Shown: positions 21,601 to 33,430, numbered from the stretch's first letter. The stretch: DNA of 64,000 nt from Onthophagus taurus (GCF_036711975.1 NC_091966.1:4471501-4535500); one strand, 5' to 3'. A program made the numbers and translations. The notes: generated by a model from the letters alone, not told the origin.

Positions 21601-24600
21601 TTATGTCCCTATACCTTTCGTTATGCCTTCCCTCTTTTATTTGTGTCCTTTCCTGTCTCTGCACATCTCGGTCCCTATCTCTCAACTCCCTCCACATCTC
21701 CCTACCCGCCCTTCGTCTGCTATTCATTTCAGTTACCGAATAGCCCGCTCTTCTATAATAGTCATCTCTGTCTCCTTTCCCTCTTTAATTTCCTTCCAAC
21801 ACTCCCCCAAGATCCCGCAGTTTGGCCTTCCTTCTACTCTTTCTTCATATTTCACTGCCCTCCTGCCCGCCTCCATTCTGACCTTATCCATCTTTACGTC
21901 TTCCTTCACTATATACCCCGGTGTTACTCTCGCCACCCCAAGCACCGATCTCCAATATCTAGCTTGCACGTCCTCCAGCATTCTCTGCTCCCCCCATCCT
22001 CATACTTCTGCCCCATACATCATCATACTGCTAACCAGACCTTCAAACATAATCTTCCTCGTTGTCACATTCCTTTCAAAGACTCTCTCCCCCCAACCCC
22101 ATACTTGTCCCATCACCTTATTCGCCTTTTTTGCCGTAGCTTTCACATGCAACACCGCCTTGTTATCCTCCCTAAACACATACTCAAGGTAAGTATACTC
22201 CCCAACCTCCTCGATTTCCCTTCCCTCCCACCTCCAGTTTTCTGTTCTTTTTCTCCCACCCTTACTTTCATCATTTTTGTCTTCCCCACATTCACTTCCA
22301 ACCCCTTCCTCCTAAAATATCTTTCCAAGGTCTTTATCATATCCTTCATCTCCACCGCCTCTCTCGCCATGACCATGATGTCATCCGCGTATGCTAACAT
22401 ATGCACCTTTCTACCTCCCATCTGCCCCTTCCCCAATCTTCCAAGTCCGCCGTATACATTCAAACAAACTTGGGCTCAGCGGACATCCCTGCCTCAGTCC
22501 CTTCGTCGTCCTGAACACGTCGCTCAGCTTATCCCCCACTTTTATCCTAACCCTAGTCTCCATGTATATTTCCTTCACTTTCGCTATTAGGTGTTCCTCC
22601 CCATCTCCTCCCACAACTTCCCCCTGTCTACATTGTCAAAAGCCACCTTCAGATCTATAAACGGGGCGTACAATTTCCCTCCCTTCTTATCCAGCTCTCT
22701 ATCTGCCAGATGCTTCAGCACATACACGTTGTCGATTGGTCCCCTTCCCTTCCAAAAGCCTGCCTGCCCATCCGGCAAAATTCCCCCCAACTCCATCTCC
22801 TCCTCCAGTCTTCCCAACAGTATCTTCGTGTATACCTTGTATGCCGAGTCTAGTAGGTTACTTCCCCTGTAGCTATCTACAATTCGCTTATTACCAGAGC
22901 CCGGACAGTTTAGGAAACGTGCGCCCCTCCACACTAAACGAATGCCTTGATAAGCGTACGCTTCGATTTAATTCATTGAATATTGAGACTGAAGTGGGAG
23001 GCGTTTTAGGATCACTTTCCTAAACTGTCCGGGCTCTGCTTATTACCCTTTTTATATACTGGGCATTACCCCCACTTTCCATCCCTGCGGAATCCCACCA
23101 CCTCTCCATACGCTATTCATCCCTTCCAACAACTTCACTCTCACCACCCTTGATGCTTCTGCCTCGTTATGGATCCCATCTTCACCTGGCGCCTTTCCCT
23201 TCTTCAATCCCCTAAGCACTGCTTCCATCTCCTCTTCTGCTATCTCCTTTCTTCCATCGCCTCCCAACCCCGTTAGCCTTGTTTCCACCCCTCCCAATAA
23301 TCCCATAAAGTAACTCTTCCATTCTGTCATGTGTATTTCGCTGGTGATCCCCTCCCTACCCTTTCTTATCTTTTTCAGATAGCACCAGACCTCTCCTTCC
23401 CTTGTTATCCCTCTAATCTCTGCCGCCTCCTTCTCCCTCAGTTCTGTTTTCTTTCTACTGCATAACTCTCTGTATCCTCTCCTGGCTTCCCTATATTTAT
23501 CCACCCCTATCTTCCCCCGTCTCCACTGCCTCAACCTCCTTGTCGCCTTCTTACACTCGGAATCATACCAGTCATTCCTACCCCCTCTGCCCTACCTACG
23601 TACACACTCCCTTTTCAGTGTTGCCTCCCAGACTACCTGGATAAGCTCTTCCAACCCCTTGCTCTCTTGTACCCTCTGTTGCCAAGTGTCGAGGTTTTCC
23701 CTGTAGCATGCTACCCTTTCTTCCGACCAGTCTGTTCTGATGAACTTGCTCCCCAGTTCCGATCGCCTTCTGCCGCCCACCCCCTTTAGCTCTACCTCTA
23801 ACAATTGGTGATCCGACTCTACCGCTTCTCCCACTTTAAACCTTTCCACCCTCTCCCACAATTCCTGATCCACCAGTTCATAATCAATCACGGATGTTCC
23901 CCTCGCCCCAATGTAAGTATACTCACCTTCCCCCCCTTCCTCTTTATTCCCATTCAGTATCTCCCATCCCTTCTCCTCCACCCATCTCAACATTTCTGTT
24001 CCTTCTCCATTCCTCACAGTATCCTTAGATCGCCGTCGTCCCTCCTCTCCCCATATCTCCACCCTTCCCCCCTCCTCGCCCACTCTAGCATTGAAGTCCC
24101 CTCCCATTATTATATATCCCTCCGTCCCATCCTCTGCCATCTCATCCCATTGCTTTCTCGTCTCTTTCGCAATGAATTTGATATTTGGCACCTTGATATA
24201 TGCTGAAGAGATCTACCTTTTAGTGGTAGTGTCATGTTTGTACCACTACCTGCTACACCGGAAATTGTTACTAACATTACTATTTTTAAGAAAATTTTAA
24301 AATTTTATTTAGCTGTTGGTTACATAAAATAATTCTATATAACTTTTATTTGAAAAATAAAATAAAATTTTCTTGAATATAGTGATGTTAATAACAATTT
24401 CCGGTGCCATATCAAGGCGCCAAATACCAAATTCATTGCATCCATAGTCTCCCTATAAAATCCTAAGTCTCGCAGCCGTGATAAAACTGTATAAAAAAAC
24501 GTGACGTGTTATAAAAAAATGGAACGCATATTTGAAATCTGAACTGAAAACTCAACTGATCTACTATACACAAAAAAAATTAAAGTTTGCACCACAGTGT

Positions 24601-27600
24601 AATTTGTTGCCTCCAGTGGATTACAATATACAGGGTGTTTCTGGCATAACTTTAATGTGAGTTAAAATGATGACGATTCGTGTAAAAATTTTTTCGAGGT
24701 CATAAAACGAGATGCCGTCAATATCAATCGAATCGACACCAGGCTCCTTTCTGGTTATTCTGTGCTATATGACTCGACGTATCCCTAGCCAACCCCAACA
24801 CCTACCTCTAGTACCTGTTCTGCACATCCTCTAATTGCCCTTGCTCCTTTCATCCCCATATCTCCACTCCATACATTATAACACTTTTTATCAAGATCTC
24901 AAACATTATCGTCCTCTTTCCCACATCTCTCCGTTTCACGTCGTTCTTCTCGCACCTTTATTCTGGCTACCGGTTCCGCATATATCTCTCTCACGCTGAC
25001 TATCATTCTTCCCGAAATCCCTCTTCTCACCATCACATCCCATAACTCCCTCTAGTGACCTTGTCGAATACCTTTCCTTTCTTTTTTGTAAAAGGAACTT
25101 ATTATCCCGGTCCTCCACCCGTTCGAAAACCGTTCTCCCCTCCATACCTTCCTCAACACCATCAACAACTTCTCCCGTTCCTGTCTCGTTCTGAGGCATC
25201 GTTGCAACGGCGGGAGACTCCCAAACCGAACCTAACCCCATCTTCTCCGGGTGCCTTTCCCTTCTGTAATCCACCTCCTCCTCTGTTATCTCATCTCCAC
25301 CTTGTTATATTCAATTTACATAAAGTTGAGCAATTTTACATTATTATTATTATTTTAAAACCTGTAGCTTTTTGCTGAATAGCTAACAGTGTGCAGAGAA
25401 TGCAACTTCTTTAGTCTTTCCCCATAATATTACAGACATGCTCTATGGATATAAGATTGGGTAACCTCTGGAAATTGGTCCATAGAACGTCTTACAATAT
25501 GAGAACAAACGTTATCTTGAAAAAGATAATGGAAAATTGGGTCTTTCAATTGCTGAAGAATTAGAAAAATATTGATAACTCAACCGCCTTATCCACATAT
25601 CGCTGGACGTTCATACTGTCTCAGAAGACCTTACACCATAATCATAGTATCAACACCAACCTAAATCACTCTAGGTGCCAGTGCAGTCGGAATCTACAAC
25701 ACTCCAAATGTTATTGTCGTTGCTGGCCTACCAGTGGTAACACTAAGACTCGATAGTTCTGATTCTACGGTAAACTTTTCAAAGTGGTATAACACTATCT
25801 TCGTTATCATTGCAGTTTCTAGGTTACTCTATATATTTGTTAATCAATGGCTAAATATAATCTCCCATTATGTGTATGTTAAAATGGTGATAAAGCCGCT
25901 TCTTATATTCTCCTGAATATGCGATAGTTCTCATCATGGAAATTTTCATGTTCGATGTTGCAGTTCTAAACAATTTCACCGAATTACTGTTATGTCACTG
26001 CCTTAGGTTATTCGTCCAGCACATTCGTCTTCTTCCTATCACGTCTTGGCCACGTATTGCATTTTAGTTGTGCTGACGATTTCTCGTTCTTTCACCAATT
26101 TTTCTAATATCTCCGCGTTTGTTGTTCTGGTCACCCAGCTTATTCTCAGGATTCTTTTATAACCATATCTCAAAAGCTTTAAGCTTCCAAACTATAGTAC
26201 TAGAAACACATAGGATTTTAGCATTCTAATCTTGAGATATCGGCTAAGATTTGTTGAATACTCTTCCTTCATTGTTCTCATTCGCAATTGTCCCCAAGTA
26301 CTTGTACCTACCGATCCCCTTCACTAAATAATCTGCAGTTGTTCTTCTTGTTCAGTATGCTTTCTCATCATTTTTTTCCACAACCCGATCAAAAGAGTCA
26401 AGCATTTCCTGGATGTGATCTTCCCACCTTTCTAGTTTCCCCTTTGTGTCTGGGATTAACTTACTACACTTGTCTAGTAAAATACCTCTCATTTTCCGTC
26501 TGTAAGCTGTCATTATTTTAATCATAATTATTTTATCTGAGACAAATACAAAGTTGATATCTATGGGAACTTTAACGCTGCGATTTTTCATTGTCTTCTG
26601 CATTTCCATTCCATTAATCCATTCAGATTCAACCGCTTTTAGTAACGATTTCTTGTTACAAGACTAAGAAACTACCAGCAAAAGCTGTTCCATACACACA
26701 TACACAATTACAAATATTTAAATCGTAATAATCTTAATTTAAGGTTAATTTAAGTTCGAATTATACTAACAAACTAATTTTTCCAGTATTCCATCTCTTG
26801 AAACAGCTATCCGGTTAAGCGCATTAAAAGCGTGTTTATACGCTATTGAAACAAATCCATTGCTGTTATGGAAATTATTGGAGTTGCCAAAAAAGAGATA
26901 TTTCCCTAATTCACCTGTAAACATTTTGAAATACTTTTCCAATGAATATTTTCATTAATAATATAATTTTTAGGATCACATTCGTTATCTTAGATCGGCA
27001 CAAGCTGTTTTGATACTAACTAAATATAAAACGCTTCGCACTCCAGAATTATTCGACGTTATTTTGAAGAGGTTAATAAATGACAGCCATCAAACGTCGG
27101 TTAGACAATTGATGCAATGGATTTTAATTAGGTTGTGTTCGTTGTGTGGAAGAACCGAATTCTGCATTTTAATTGAAAAGTTTCAATCACAACAATGCGA
27201 GTCAACGTTGACATCTTTAATAGTTGTTTTGTATCATATCGGTTTTATTCGAAAGGCGGTAATAAAATCCGTTATAGATGTTGTATTAGAACACACAATG
27301 GGACCTGTTTTTAAACTCAGAGTATATTCTCAGGTAAATATAAATTAATTAGAAATACAGTAAAACCTCGATATAGCGGAATATCATGGGGTTCGTGATG
27401 TCTATTAAGACGGCTAAACTTAAATGTTTTTAATTCTAGGTCTAGTGTTAGTTCTAGTTTTACACTAACACTGTTACTATGTAGAACTAACACTATACCT
27501 ACAACGAGAATCATTTGGGTTTAGCCGCACGTCTCTAAAGACGGCTAAACCCGAATGATTCTAGTTCTAGGTCTAGTGTTAGCTCCACTCTTAGTTCAGT

Positions 27601-29757
27601 AAAAATATGCAACAGTATAGCTCAATAACAATTAAAACTAGAACTAACACTAGACCTAGAACTAGAAACATTCGGGTTTACAGCACGTCTCTAGGTCTAG
27701 TGTTAGTTCTAGTTTTAGTTCAATGATAAATATATAACAACCAACCCCGAATAACAACTAAAACTAAGTGCATTAGACGTCTGAAGACGCACGACTAAAC
27801 CCGAAACTTTCTAGCTCTAGGTCTAGTGATAGTTCAAATGCTAGTGTGATGTATTTTATTTGAGTTACTTTTGAGTATATTCAAATTAAAGACTTTAACT
27901 TGTTATAATTAACAAACATCTTTATTCGAGCGAAGTCAACTCAGAACTGAGTTAAAACAGGTTTACAAAACGCTTTTATACGAAAATACACTACAGCTAG
28001 TATTAGTCCTTGTCTTAGTTGTTGTTCAGCATTAGATTGTTGTATATGTTTCATTGAACTAAAACTAGAACTAACACTAGATTCTACATTCTGCTTTAAC
28101 CATCTTATGAGACGTACGGCTAAATCGGAATGTTTCTAGTTCTAGATCTAATGTTAGTTCTAATGACAGTGCAAGTGTAAAATTAGAACTAACACTATAC
28201 CTAGAACTAGAATCATTCGGGTTTAGCCGTCTTTAGAGACGTGCGGCTAAACCCAAATGATTCTAGTTCTAGATATAGTGTTAGTTCTACATAGTAACAT
28301 TGCTAATGTACAACTAGAACTAGCACTAGACCAAGAACTAGAATCATTCGGCTTTAACCGTCTTATGAGACGTACGGCTAAACCTGATTGTTTCTAGTTC
28401 TAAGTATAATGTTAATTCTAGTGACAGTATAAGCGTAAAACTAGAACTAACACTATACCTAGAACTAGAATCATTTGGGTTTAGCCGTCTTTACAGACGT
28501 GCGGCTAAACCCAAATGATTCTAGTTCTACGTATAGTGTTAGTTCTACATAGTAATAGTGCTAGTGTAAAACTAGAACTAACACTAGACCTAGAACTAGA
28601 AACATCGGGTTTAGCTGTGCGTCTCTTAAGACGGCTAAACTCGAATATTTCTAGTTCTAGGTCTAATGTTAGTTCCACTTTTAGTTCAATAAAAATATGT
28701 AATGTAACGCTGAATAACGATTCAAACTAGAACTAACGCTAGACTGAGAACTATTAAGTTTTGGGGTCCGTTTTACTGTAATTTTTTAATAATTTAATTT
28801 TCCTTTACTTTTTAGGTTGCTATTTATAATTTAATAAAACGCCAAAACTTACAACAAGAATACAAAGTGTTGTTTACAGTATTAGAAAAAACTCTTGAAA
28901 GTAATAAAACCGCTGTGAATAAAGTGTTAAATACCGATTTGGATATCTTTGAAGTATTCGATCCCATAAAACATTTTCATTGGAAAACGATTTTGGTAGA
29001 TATCCCTAAATTAAATAATGTAATTGATTCCGAATGGTGTTACATCGAACATTACATGAAGAAAAATGAAAGTTTTAATGATTTATTACCAATGGGTGAA
29101 CATAGATCGGAATTTTTACCATTATCAAAAACAAATTTTTTAAACAATCTCAACGAAAAAGAAAATATGGAAATGGATGTAATAAACATCCAAAAAAAAA
29201 TTGTTCCTAACCACGATATCCTAAACAATTCAAAAGTTAACACTGATTTGATTGTGATTGCTTCGTTAGTTACAAGTAGTGCAAATTTAGGCGGTTTGGC
29301 AAGAACTTGCGAGATTTACGGCGTTAAAAAGCTTATTGTGCATAATTTGAAAGTGACTGAAGATAAAGAATTTAAAAGTTTAAGTATGTCATCAGAGCGC
29401 TGGTTAAATATAGAAGAAGTTAAAAGTGAAAATTTAATTAACTATATTACTAAAGAAAAAGTTAATGGATATGCAATAATAGGTGCCGAACAAACTTGTG
29501 ATAGCGTCAAATTAAACGATTATAAGTTTCCTTCTAAATCCATTTTAGTACTTGGGTAAGTTTAATTCTTATTCAACTTAAAATAATTTAATAATCTTTG
29601 ATTTAGAAATGAAAAGAAAGGAATTCCGTTTAGTTTATTACCCCATTTGGACGTGTGTTTGGAGATTCCTCAGTTTGGTGTTGTTAGATCTTTAAATGTA
29701 CACGTCGCTGGATCAACATTTATCTGGGAATATGTAAAACAAATATCTTTACAATAA
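18695..29757 (+). CDS. TARBP1: TARBP1 / Trm3-like tRNA guanosine 2'-O-methyltransferase (1152 aa, 5 exons)
   Basis: Exons 18695-20772, 26787-26916, 26974-27333, 28816-29555 and 29607-29757 join in phase to give 1152 residues. The first 850 or so residues are helical repeat-like sequence without a catalytic motif, as in the TARBP1 family. The last 160 residues form a SpoU/SPOUT methyltransferase. Motif 1 is [16 protein letters not shown] (about 1008-1023), with the conserved Asn and Arg. Motif 2 is ILVLGNEKKGIP (about 1099-1110). Motif 3 is [18 protein letters not shown] (about 1122-1139), which shapes the trefoil knot that binds S-adenosylmethionine. Family members (yeast Trm3, human TARBP1) methylate the ribose of G18 in the D-loop of some tRNAs. 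It is shorter than human TARBP1 (about 1620 residues), the difference being in the N-terminal repeats. Intron 1 (6 kb) and intron 3 (1.5 kb) are swollen by transposons. Confidence 0.95.
20955..24590. mobile_element. Foldback element in TARBP1 intron 1, split by a LINE
   Basis: The left arm (about 20955-21119) contains TTGTATAGTTGATGAGTTGA, AACACGTCACGTTTTTTTT and GATGCAATGAATTTG. The right side (about 24330-24590) carries their reverse complements in mirror order (CAAATTCATTGCATC, AAAACGTGACGTGTT, CTCAACTGATCTACTATAC). Inner arms around 24183-24250 and 24350-24425 are also complementary (ACCGGAAATTGTTA against AACAATTTCCGG). The whole forms a hairpin of about 600 bp once the inserted LINE at 21120-24168 is set aside. 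No coding sequence belongs to the foldback itself. Confidence 0.75.
21120..24168 (-). mobile_element. 5'-truncated non-LTR retrotransposon with 14-bp target duplication
   Basis: Reading from 24168 downward, it encodes an AP-like endonuclease (GDFNARVG near 24095, [20 protein letters not shown]). A charged linker follows, then reverse transcriptase: [36 protein letters not shown] and [13 protein letters not shown]. It ends in a Cys/His C-terminal region ([15 protein letters not shown]). The target duplication GCAATGAATTTGAT flanks it at 21106-21119 and 24169-24182. An 8-base T run at 21119-21126 is the poly(A) tail of the antisense element. The endonuclease N-terminus is missing, so it is 5' truncated. 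The reading frame is broken several times (for example at 22470-22590 and 22930-23050). Confidence 0.92.
24591..24769. other. Spacer in TARBP1 intron 1
   Basis: It contains TACAGGGTGTTTCTGG, which resembles the ends of the foldback family seen at 62829-63946 (ACAGGATGTTTCGG). That family's GATGACGATTCRTGTAAAA segment follows at about 24670. It is probably a solo end of that family. Confidence 0.5.
24770..25310 (-). mobile_element. Internally deleted fragment of the same LINE family as 21120-24168
   Basis: The minus strand matches the larger LINE in two blocks. One is the C-terminal region (24770-24960; CTCCATACATTATAAC beside CCCCATACATCATCAT at 22011). The other is the polymerase entry region (25060-25290; CTTCTCCGGGTGCCTTTCCC beside CTTCACCTGGCGCCTTTCCC at 23192). 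The sequence between the blocks is deleted. Non-functional. Confidence 0.75.
25311..25985. other. Unrecognised part of TARBP1 intron 1
   Basis: AT-rich sequence with no supported feature. A 60-codon open frame near 25734 has no recognisable content. Segments around 25490-25700 resemble worn-down transposon sequence, but I cannot name the family. Confidence 0.35.
25986..26640 (-). mobile_element. Degenerate RTE-like LINE remnants, reverse oriented
   Basis: The minus strand near 26170-26090 encodes [20 protein letters not shown], typical of the RTE LINE C-terminal region. At 26600-26355 it encodes [18 protein letters not shown], typical of the segment before reverse transcriptase. Stops are frequent and the order is scrambled. 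It lies just upstream of TARBP1 exon 2. Confidence 0.65.
27358..28778. mobile_element. Pogo/Tigger-like non-autonomous element made of CTAG-hexamer palindromes
   Basis: The ends are CAGTAAAACCTCGATATAGC (27358) and GTCCGTTTTACTG (ending 28778), flanked by TA on both sides (27356-27357 and 28779-28780). This fits Tc1/mariner-type pogo/Tigger ends. The interior consists of palindromes. Hexamer-phased arms (CTAGAACTAACACTAGACC) lead into a core stem GTTTAGCCG...CGGCTAAAC. Several cores carry the loop CACGTCTCTAAAGA; others carry its reverse complement TCTTTAGAGACGTG. It occupies most of TARBP1 intron 3 and has no transposase. Confidence 0.8.
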
Positions 29758-30329
29758 TATAAGTATATTTTAATGTTGCTATGAATTAAAAGTTATTTTT
29801 TTTTCTTCAGTTAAGTTTCCTGTTTTAGACAATATTAAACTCAATAAAGAAGATCTGTACTACCCCAAAGTTATGTCATCAACCCTAAAAAATGGTAAAC
29901 ATGTTGGTTAAAACACCCTTTCATTACGTTTTTAATTGAGCCAGTTAGAATCCAGCTAGAGTAATTAATTCTGTACCAGAAATCGTGACGTTGAGCAAAG
30001 ACAGTGTGACCTATTGGAGTATCAATACTTTTTAATTACAATGCAATGCACAAAAGGTTTGCTTATTAACAACTACAGTTTATCTAAGTGTACAAAACAC
30101 AAATTTATCACAGATAAGGTTCTAGCTACTTCAAGAATTTAATATGAATATAAATGAGGAGGAATAATGATGACTTATTCTATCCACAATATGAGCTGGA
30201 TGTATGTACAAATGTTATAGAAGTTAGAAAACCTCCGCTGTATCCATTCTAGAATATACATGTCTTAGTTAGACAGAAAACGTGATGATTACGATTTAGC
30301 TGATCTGATTTAGGGGAAGGTGTTGTACC
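29758..30329. other. TARBP1 3' UTR and downstream spacer
   Basis: Follows the TAA stop. AATAAA at about 29842 (in CTCAATAAAGAAG) could be the poly(A) signal. No other feature was recognised up to the LINE tail that begins near 30330. Confidence 0.45.
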
Positions 30330-31405
30330 TTGGACCATTTTATTTCTAAAGCTAATATTTCAATATTTATCAGAACATGGAGAACTCGAATGAATGTTGT
30401 ACTCAATGTCTTGGTTGGTGATGCGGACATAAGCAGATTGGTTAAATTTCAGCGAATTAGATGGCTGGGACACATAAGAAGAATGGAAGACGATAAAAGA
30501 TGCAAAAATACTATACCTAGAACTAGAATCATTTGGGTTTAGCCACACGTCTCTAAAGACGGCTAAACCCAAATGATTCTAATTCTGGATATAGTGTTAG
30601 TTCTAGTTTTACACTAGCATTGTTATCATCTAGAATTAACACTATACCTAGAACTAGAATCATTTGGGTTTAGCCGCACGTCTCTAAAGACGGCTAAACC
30701 CAAATGATTCTAATTCTAGAGATAGTGTTAGTTCTAGTTTTACACTAGCATTGTTACCATCTAGAATTAACACTATACCTAGAACTAGAATCATTTGGGT
30801 TTAGCCGCACGTCTCTAAAAACGGCTAAACCCAAATGATTCTAATTCTAGATATAGTGTTAGTTCTAGTTTTACACTAGCATTGTTATCATCTAGAATTA
30901 ACACTATGCCTAGAACTAGAATCATTTGGGTTTAGCCGCACGTCTCTAAAAACGGCTAAACCCAAATGATTCTAATTCTAGATATAGTGTTAGTTCTAGT
31001 TTTACACTAGTACTGTTACCATCTAGAATTAACACTATACCTAGAACTAGAATCATTTGGGTTTAGCCGTCTTTAGAGACGTGCGGCTAAACCCAAATGA
31101 TTCTAGTTGTAGGTATAGTGTTAGTTCTAGTTTTACATTTGCACTGCCACTAGAACAATTTCAGCGAATTAGATGGCTGGGACACATAAGAAGAATGGAA
31201 GACGATAAAAGATGCAAAAATCATTACAGAATGGAAACCAACAAAGAAAAGACCTAGAGGAAGACCTCGTAAAGGATGGTTGAATGACATCAAGGATGAC
31301 TTGGGGGCGATGGGAGTGAGAGATTGGTGGAGAGTGGCTAGGAGTAGATGGGAATGGCGTAGAATTGTTGAAGAGACCAAAACCCACCAAGCGTTGTAGA
31401 GCTAG
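30330..31405 (+). mobile_element. LINE C-terminal fragment split by a palindrome array
   Basis: It encodes FQRIRWLGHIRRMEDDKRC before the array, and the same peptide again after it. The second copy continues into TRGRPRKGWLNDIKDDLGAM and RWEWRRIVEETKTHQAL, the typical end of RTE/BovB-like LINE ORFs. The 65-base segment starting AATTTCAGCGAATTAG is present twice (30445-30509 and 31157-31221) and exactly flanks the inserted palindromes. The LINE is otherwise incomplete. Confidence 0.8.
30510..31150. repeat. Tandem array of the CTAG-hexamer palindrome, 131-bp period, five units
   Basis: ATTTGGGTTTAGCC begins at 30531, 30662, 30793, 30924 and 31054, a period of 130 to 131. Each unit has a near-perfect palindrome (TTTGGGTTTAGCCG...CGGCTAAACCCAAA) and a linker TTTTACACTAGCATTGTTA. 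The first four cores carry the loop in one orientation, the fifth in the opposite one. No protein is encoded. Confidence 0.9.
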
Positions 31406-32357
31406 AACAAGAAATAGATAATAAAATGTGACAAGTACCTACCATTATCAAAAGGATAGAAATACACTTTGGAAGTACTTACATAGACATAATTTTAATT
31501 ACAAAACATTATATTGACTGAAGTCAACTGAAAAGATAATTTGTTCTCTTGTATTGTTGACAATTCAAGGGTAGCTGGCGTGGAAAGATGTCTGCCTGCT
31601 TTTCTGCCAACTATTTTTTCTGTAAAGTTGTTGTATCCCTCATCAACTTTTCAAGGGACGCCTTAGCAATTTGGTCATTTACAGCGGCTAGACCAACAGA
31701 ATTTGTGCATATAAACATCTTCTACTGCCGATGATAAATTTCTTTTATTAGCCGACTGTCGCTTATTGCCTAGTTTACTTCATGGCATTTTCCAAAAACA
31801 TAAAGTCACACTTAACTAAATTTAGAATTTCTTCATTATAGATAATCATTACGAAAGTCCAAAGTACAGGTTTGTTACATGTACCTTGTACTGGTCTAAG
31901 GCACAAACATGCCATTGGTCTAACATACACGTTTGGTAACGTTTTTAAAAAGTCGTTCTTGTTTTACTACGTTATGTTTCCAAGCATCTCCGTTACTTTT
32001 AAATTAAAGAGAAATGAACTTAATGTAAACAAACTTATACTACCGGTCCATGGTACATTCGGTCCAAGATACAACACATTCCCCATGCAATATAAAACTT
32101 CATCGCTTTGAATATGAAGTATTTGTAACCTTTATTCCTTGTAACACAGATTTATTTATGTTATTGCGTTGATGAAACCAGTGGAAGAGCCATGTTACTT
32201 TATAAAGTACTGAGCTAATTGAGGTGAGATACTACGAGATGTTATAAATAAGTTTGTTATAAAAACAAGAATGCTACAATACGGTAAAATTGCTTAAAAG
32301 TACTGACCGAATACCCATTTGGCGTGGGGTAAGATAAGGTGAAGAAAATCCCTCAAA
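31406..32357. other. Intergenic spacer
   Basis: No gene or clear mobile element was recognised. A 79-codon open frame near 31872 lacks any recognisable motif. Confidence 0.35.
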
Positions 32358-33430
32358 TTGTTTATCACAGTTTTGATGAGTGCATTTAAACAACTAGATT
32401 GGACCCAAAAAGGCATAAACATTGATGGCAAATACCTAAGTAATTTGCGCTACGCGGGCGATATAGTCCTTATTTTGGATAGCCTTGGAGAGACGAAACT
32501 GATGCTGAACGACTTACAGGAGGTGTGTGCAAGAGTCGGGCTAAATATCTACGTGGAGACATCAACATTGGGGATAATGAGATTGAGAGGGTTGACAGCT
32601 ATGTATATCTTTGTGAAAAAAGTTGAGATCTTATCCCTGAAAGACTACTGGCTCTATGTGGCTGTGGTTAGACCTATCATCATATACGAAGCGGCAGCCT
32701 GGTATAGGAAAGTCCAACAGACTTCAGTTATCAGTAAACTTTCACGAATTCAACGAATTCAAGTAGCTGGATTTGTAATCTCTGGTGCGATAAGCACAAC
32801 GCCAACTCTAGCAATAGACGTTCTGCTTGACCTAACTCCTTTCCATGTGCGAGAAAGTGGCTAGAACTACTATTTACAGATTTAAGCAATATGCTCAAAA
32901 CTGTTCCGACATGTCCTACTAATGAGCTGCGAAAGACACTACAAGCACTAATATTGTGCTATCAATGCCGTCAGCTTTCACGGGATCGCTATCAGTGATG
33001 CATGCTCGATACCAGAACTCACAGATGGATTAAAAACTCCGGGGCAAGAATATACTACCAGATACTTCGGATTAAGCAACCTTACAACCTGGGGACGTAC
33101 TGTACTGTATTTCAGGCGGAAATATTTGCTATAGACATGTGTGCTAAAATGCTTCTTGAGTGAGGGGTGAAGGACATGACAGTACGATTTTTCTCAGGCA
33201 GTCAATCCGCTCACCAGGCGCCGCAGACCGTGAAAACGGTCTCGGTTCTAGTTAATAACTGTAAAAAAACTTTAAACACACTGACAATAAGTTGTGATAA
33301 CAGAGTTTCTCTGATTTGGGTTCCAGGTCACTCTGGGGTTGCTGGCAATGAAGCGGCAGATGAGCTAGCACGAGATTCGCAAGAATGAAACAATGACAGA
33401 AAAACCAATGGTGAACACTAAAACACTGCG
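32358..33430 (+). mobile_element. Composite LINE debris: RTE-like polymerase piece joined to an RNase H-bearing LINE
   Basis: 32380-32560 encodes TQKGINIDGKYLSNLRYAGD and IVLILDSLGETKLMLNDLQE, a reverse transcriptase piece with YAGD in place of YADD. From about 32640 the sequence changes to a different family: AVVRPIIIYEAAAWYRKV and LSRIQRIQVAGFVISGAIS. It ends in the RNase H motif LIWVPGHSGVAGNEAADELA at 33313-33375. Stops interrupt the RNase H region. The junction resembles the LINE-in-LINE arrangement at 5658-7990. Confidence 0.75.

Noticed and set aside
21109..22934. Long proline/serine-rich plus-strand frames (up to 315 codons)
   Set aside because: They are antisense shadows of the minus-strand LINE at 21120-24168, whose purine-rich coding strand leaves the other strand free of stops.
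31872..32111. 79-codon frame
   Set aside because: No recognisable family, no neighbouring exons, ordinary AT-rich spacer.
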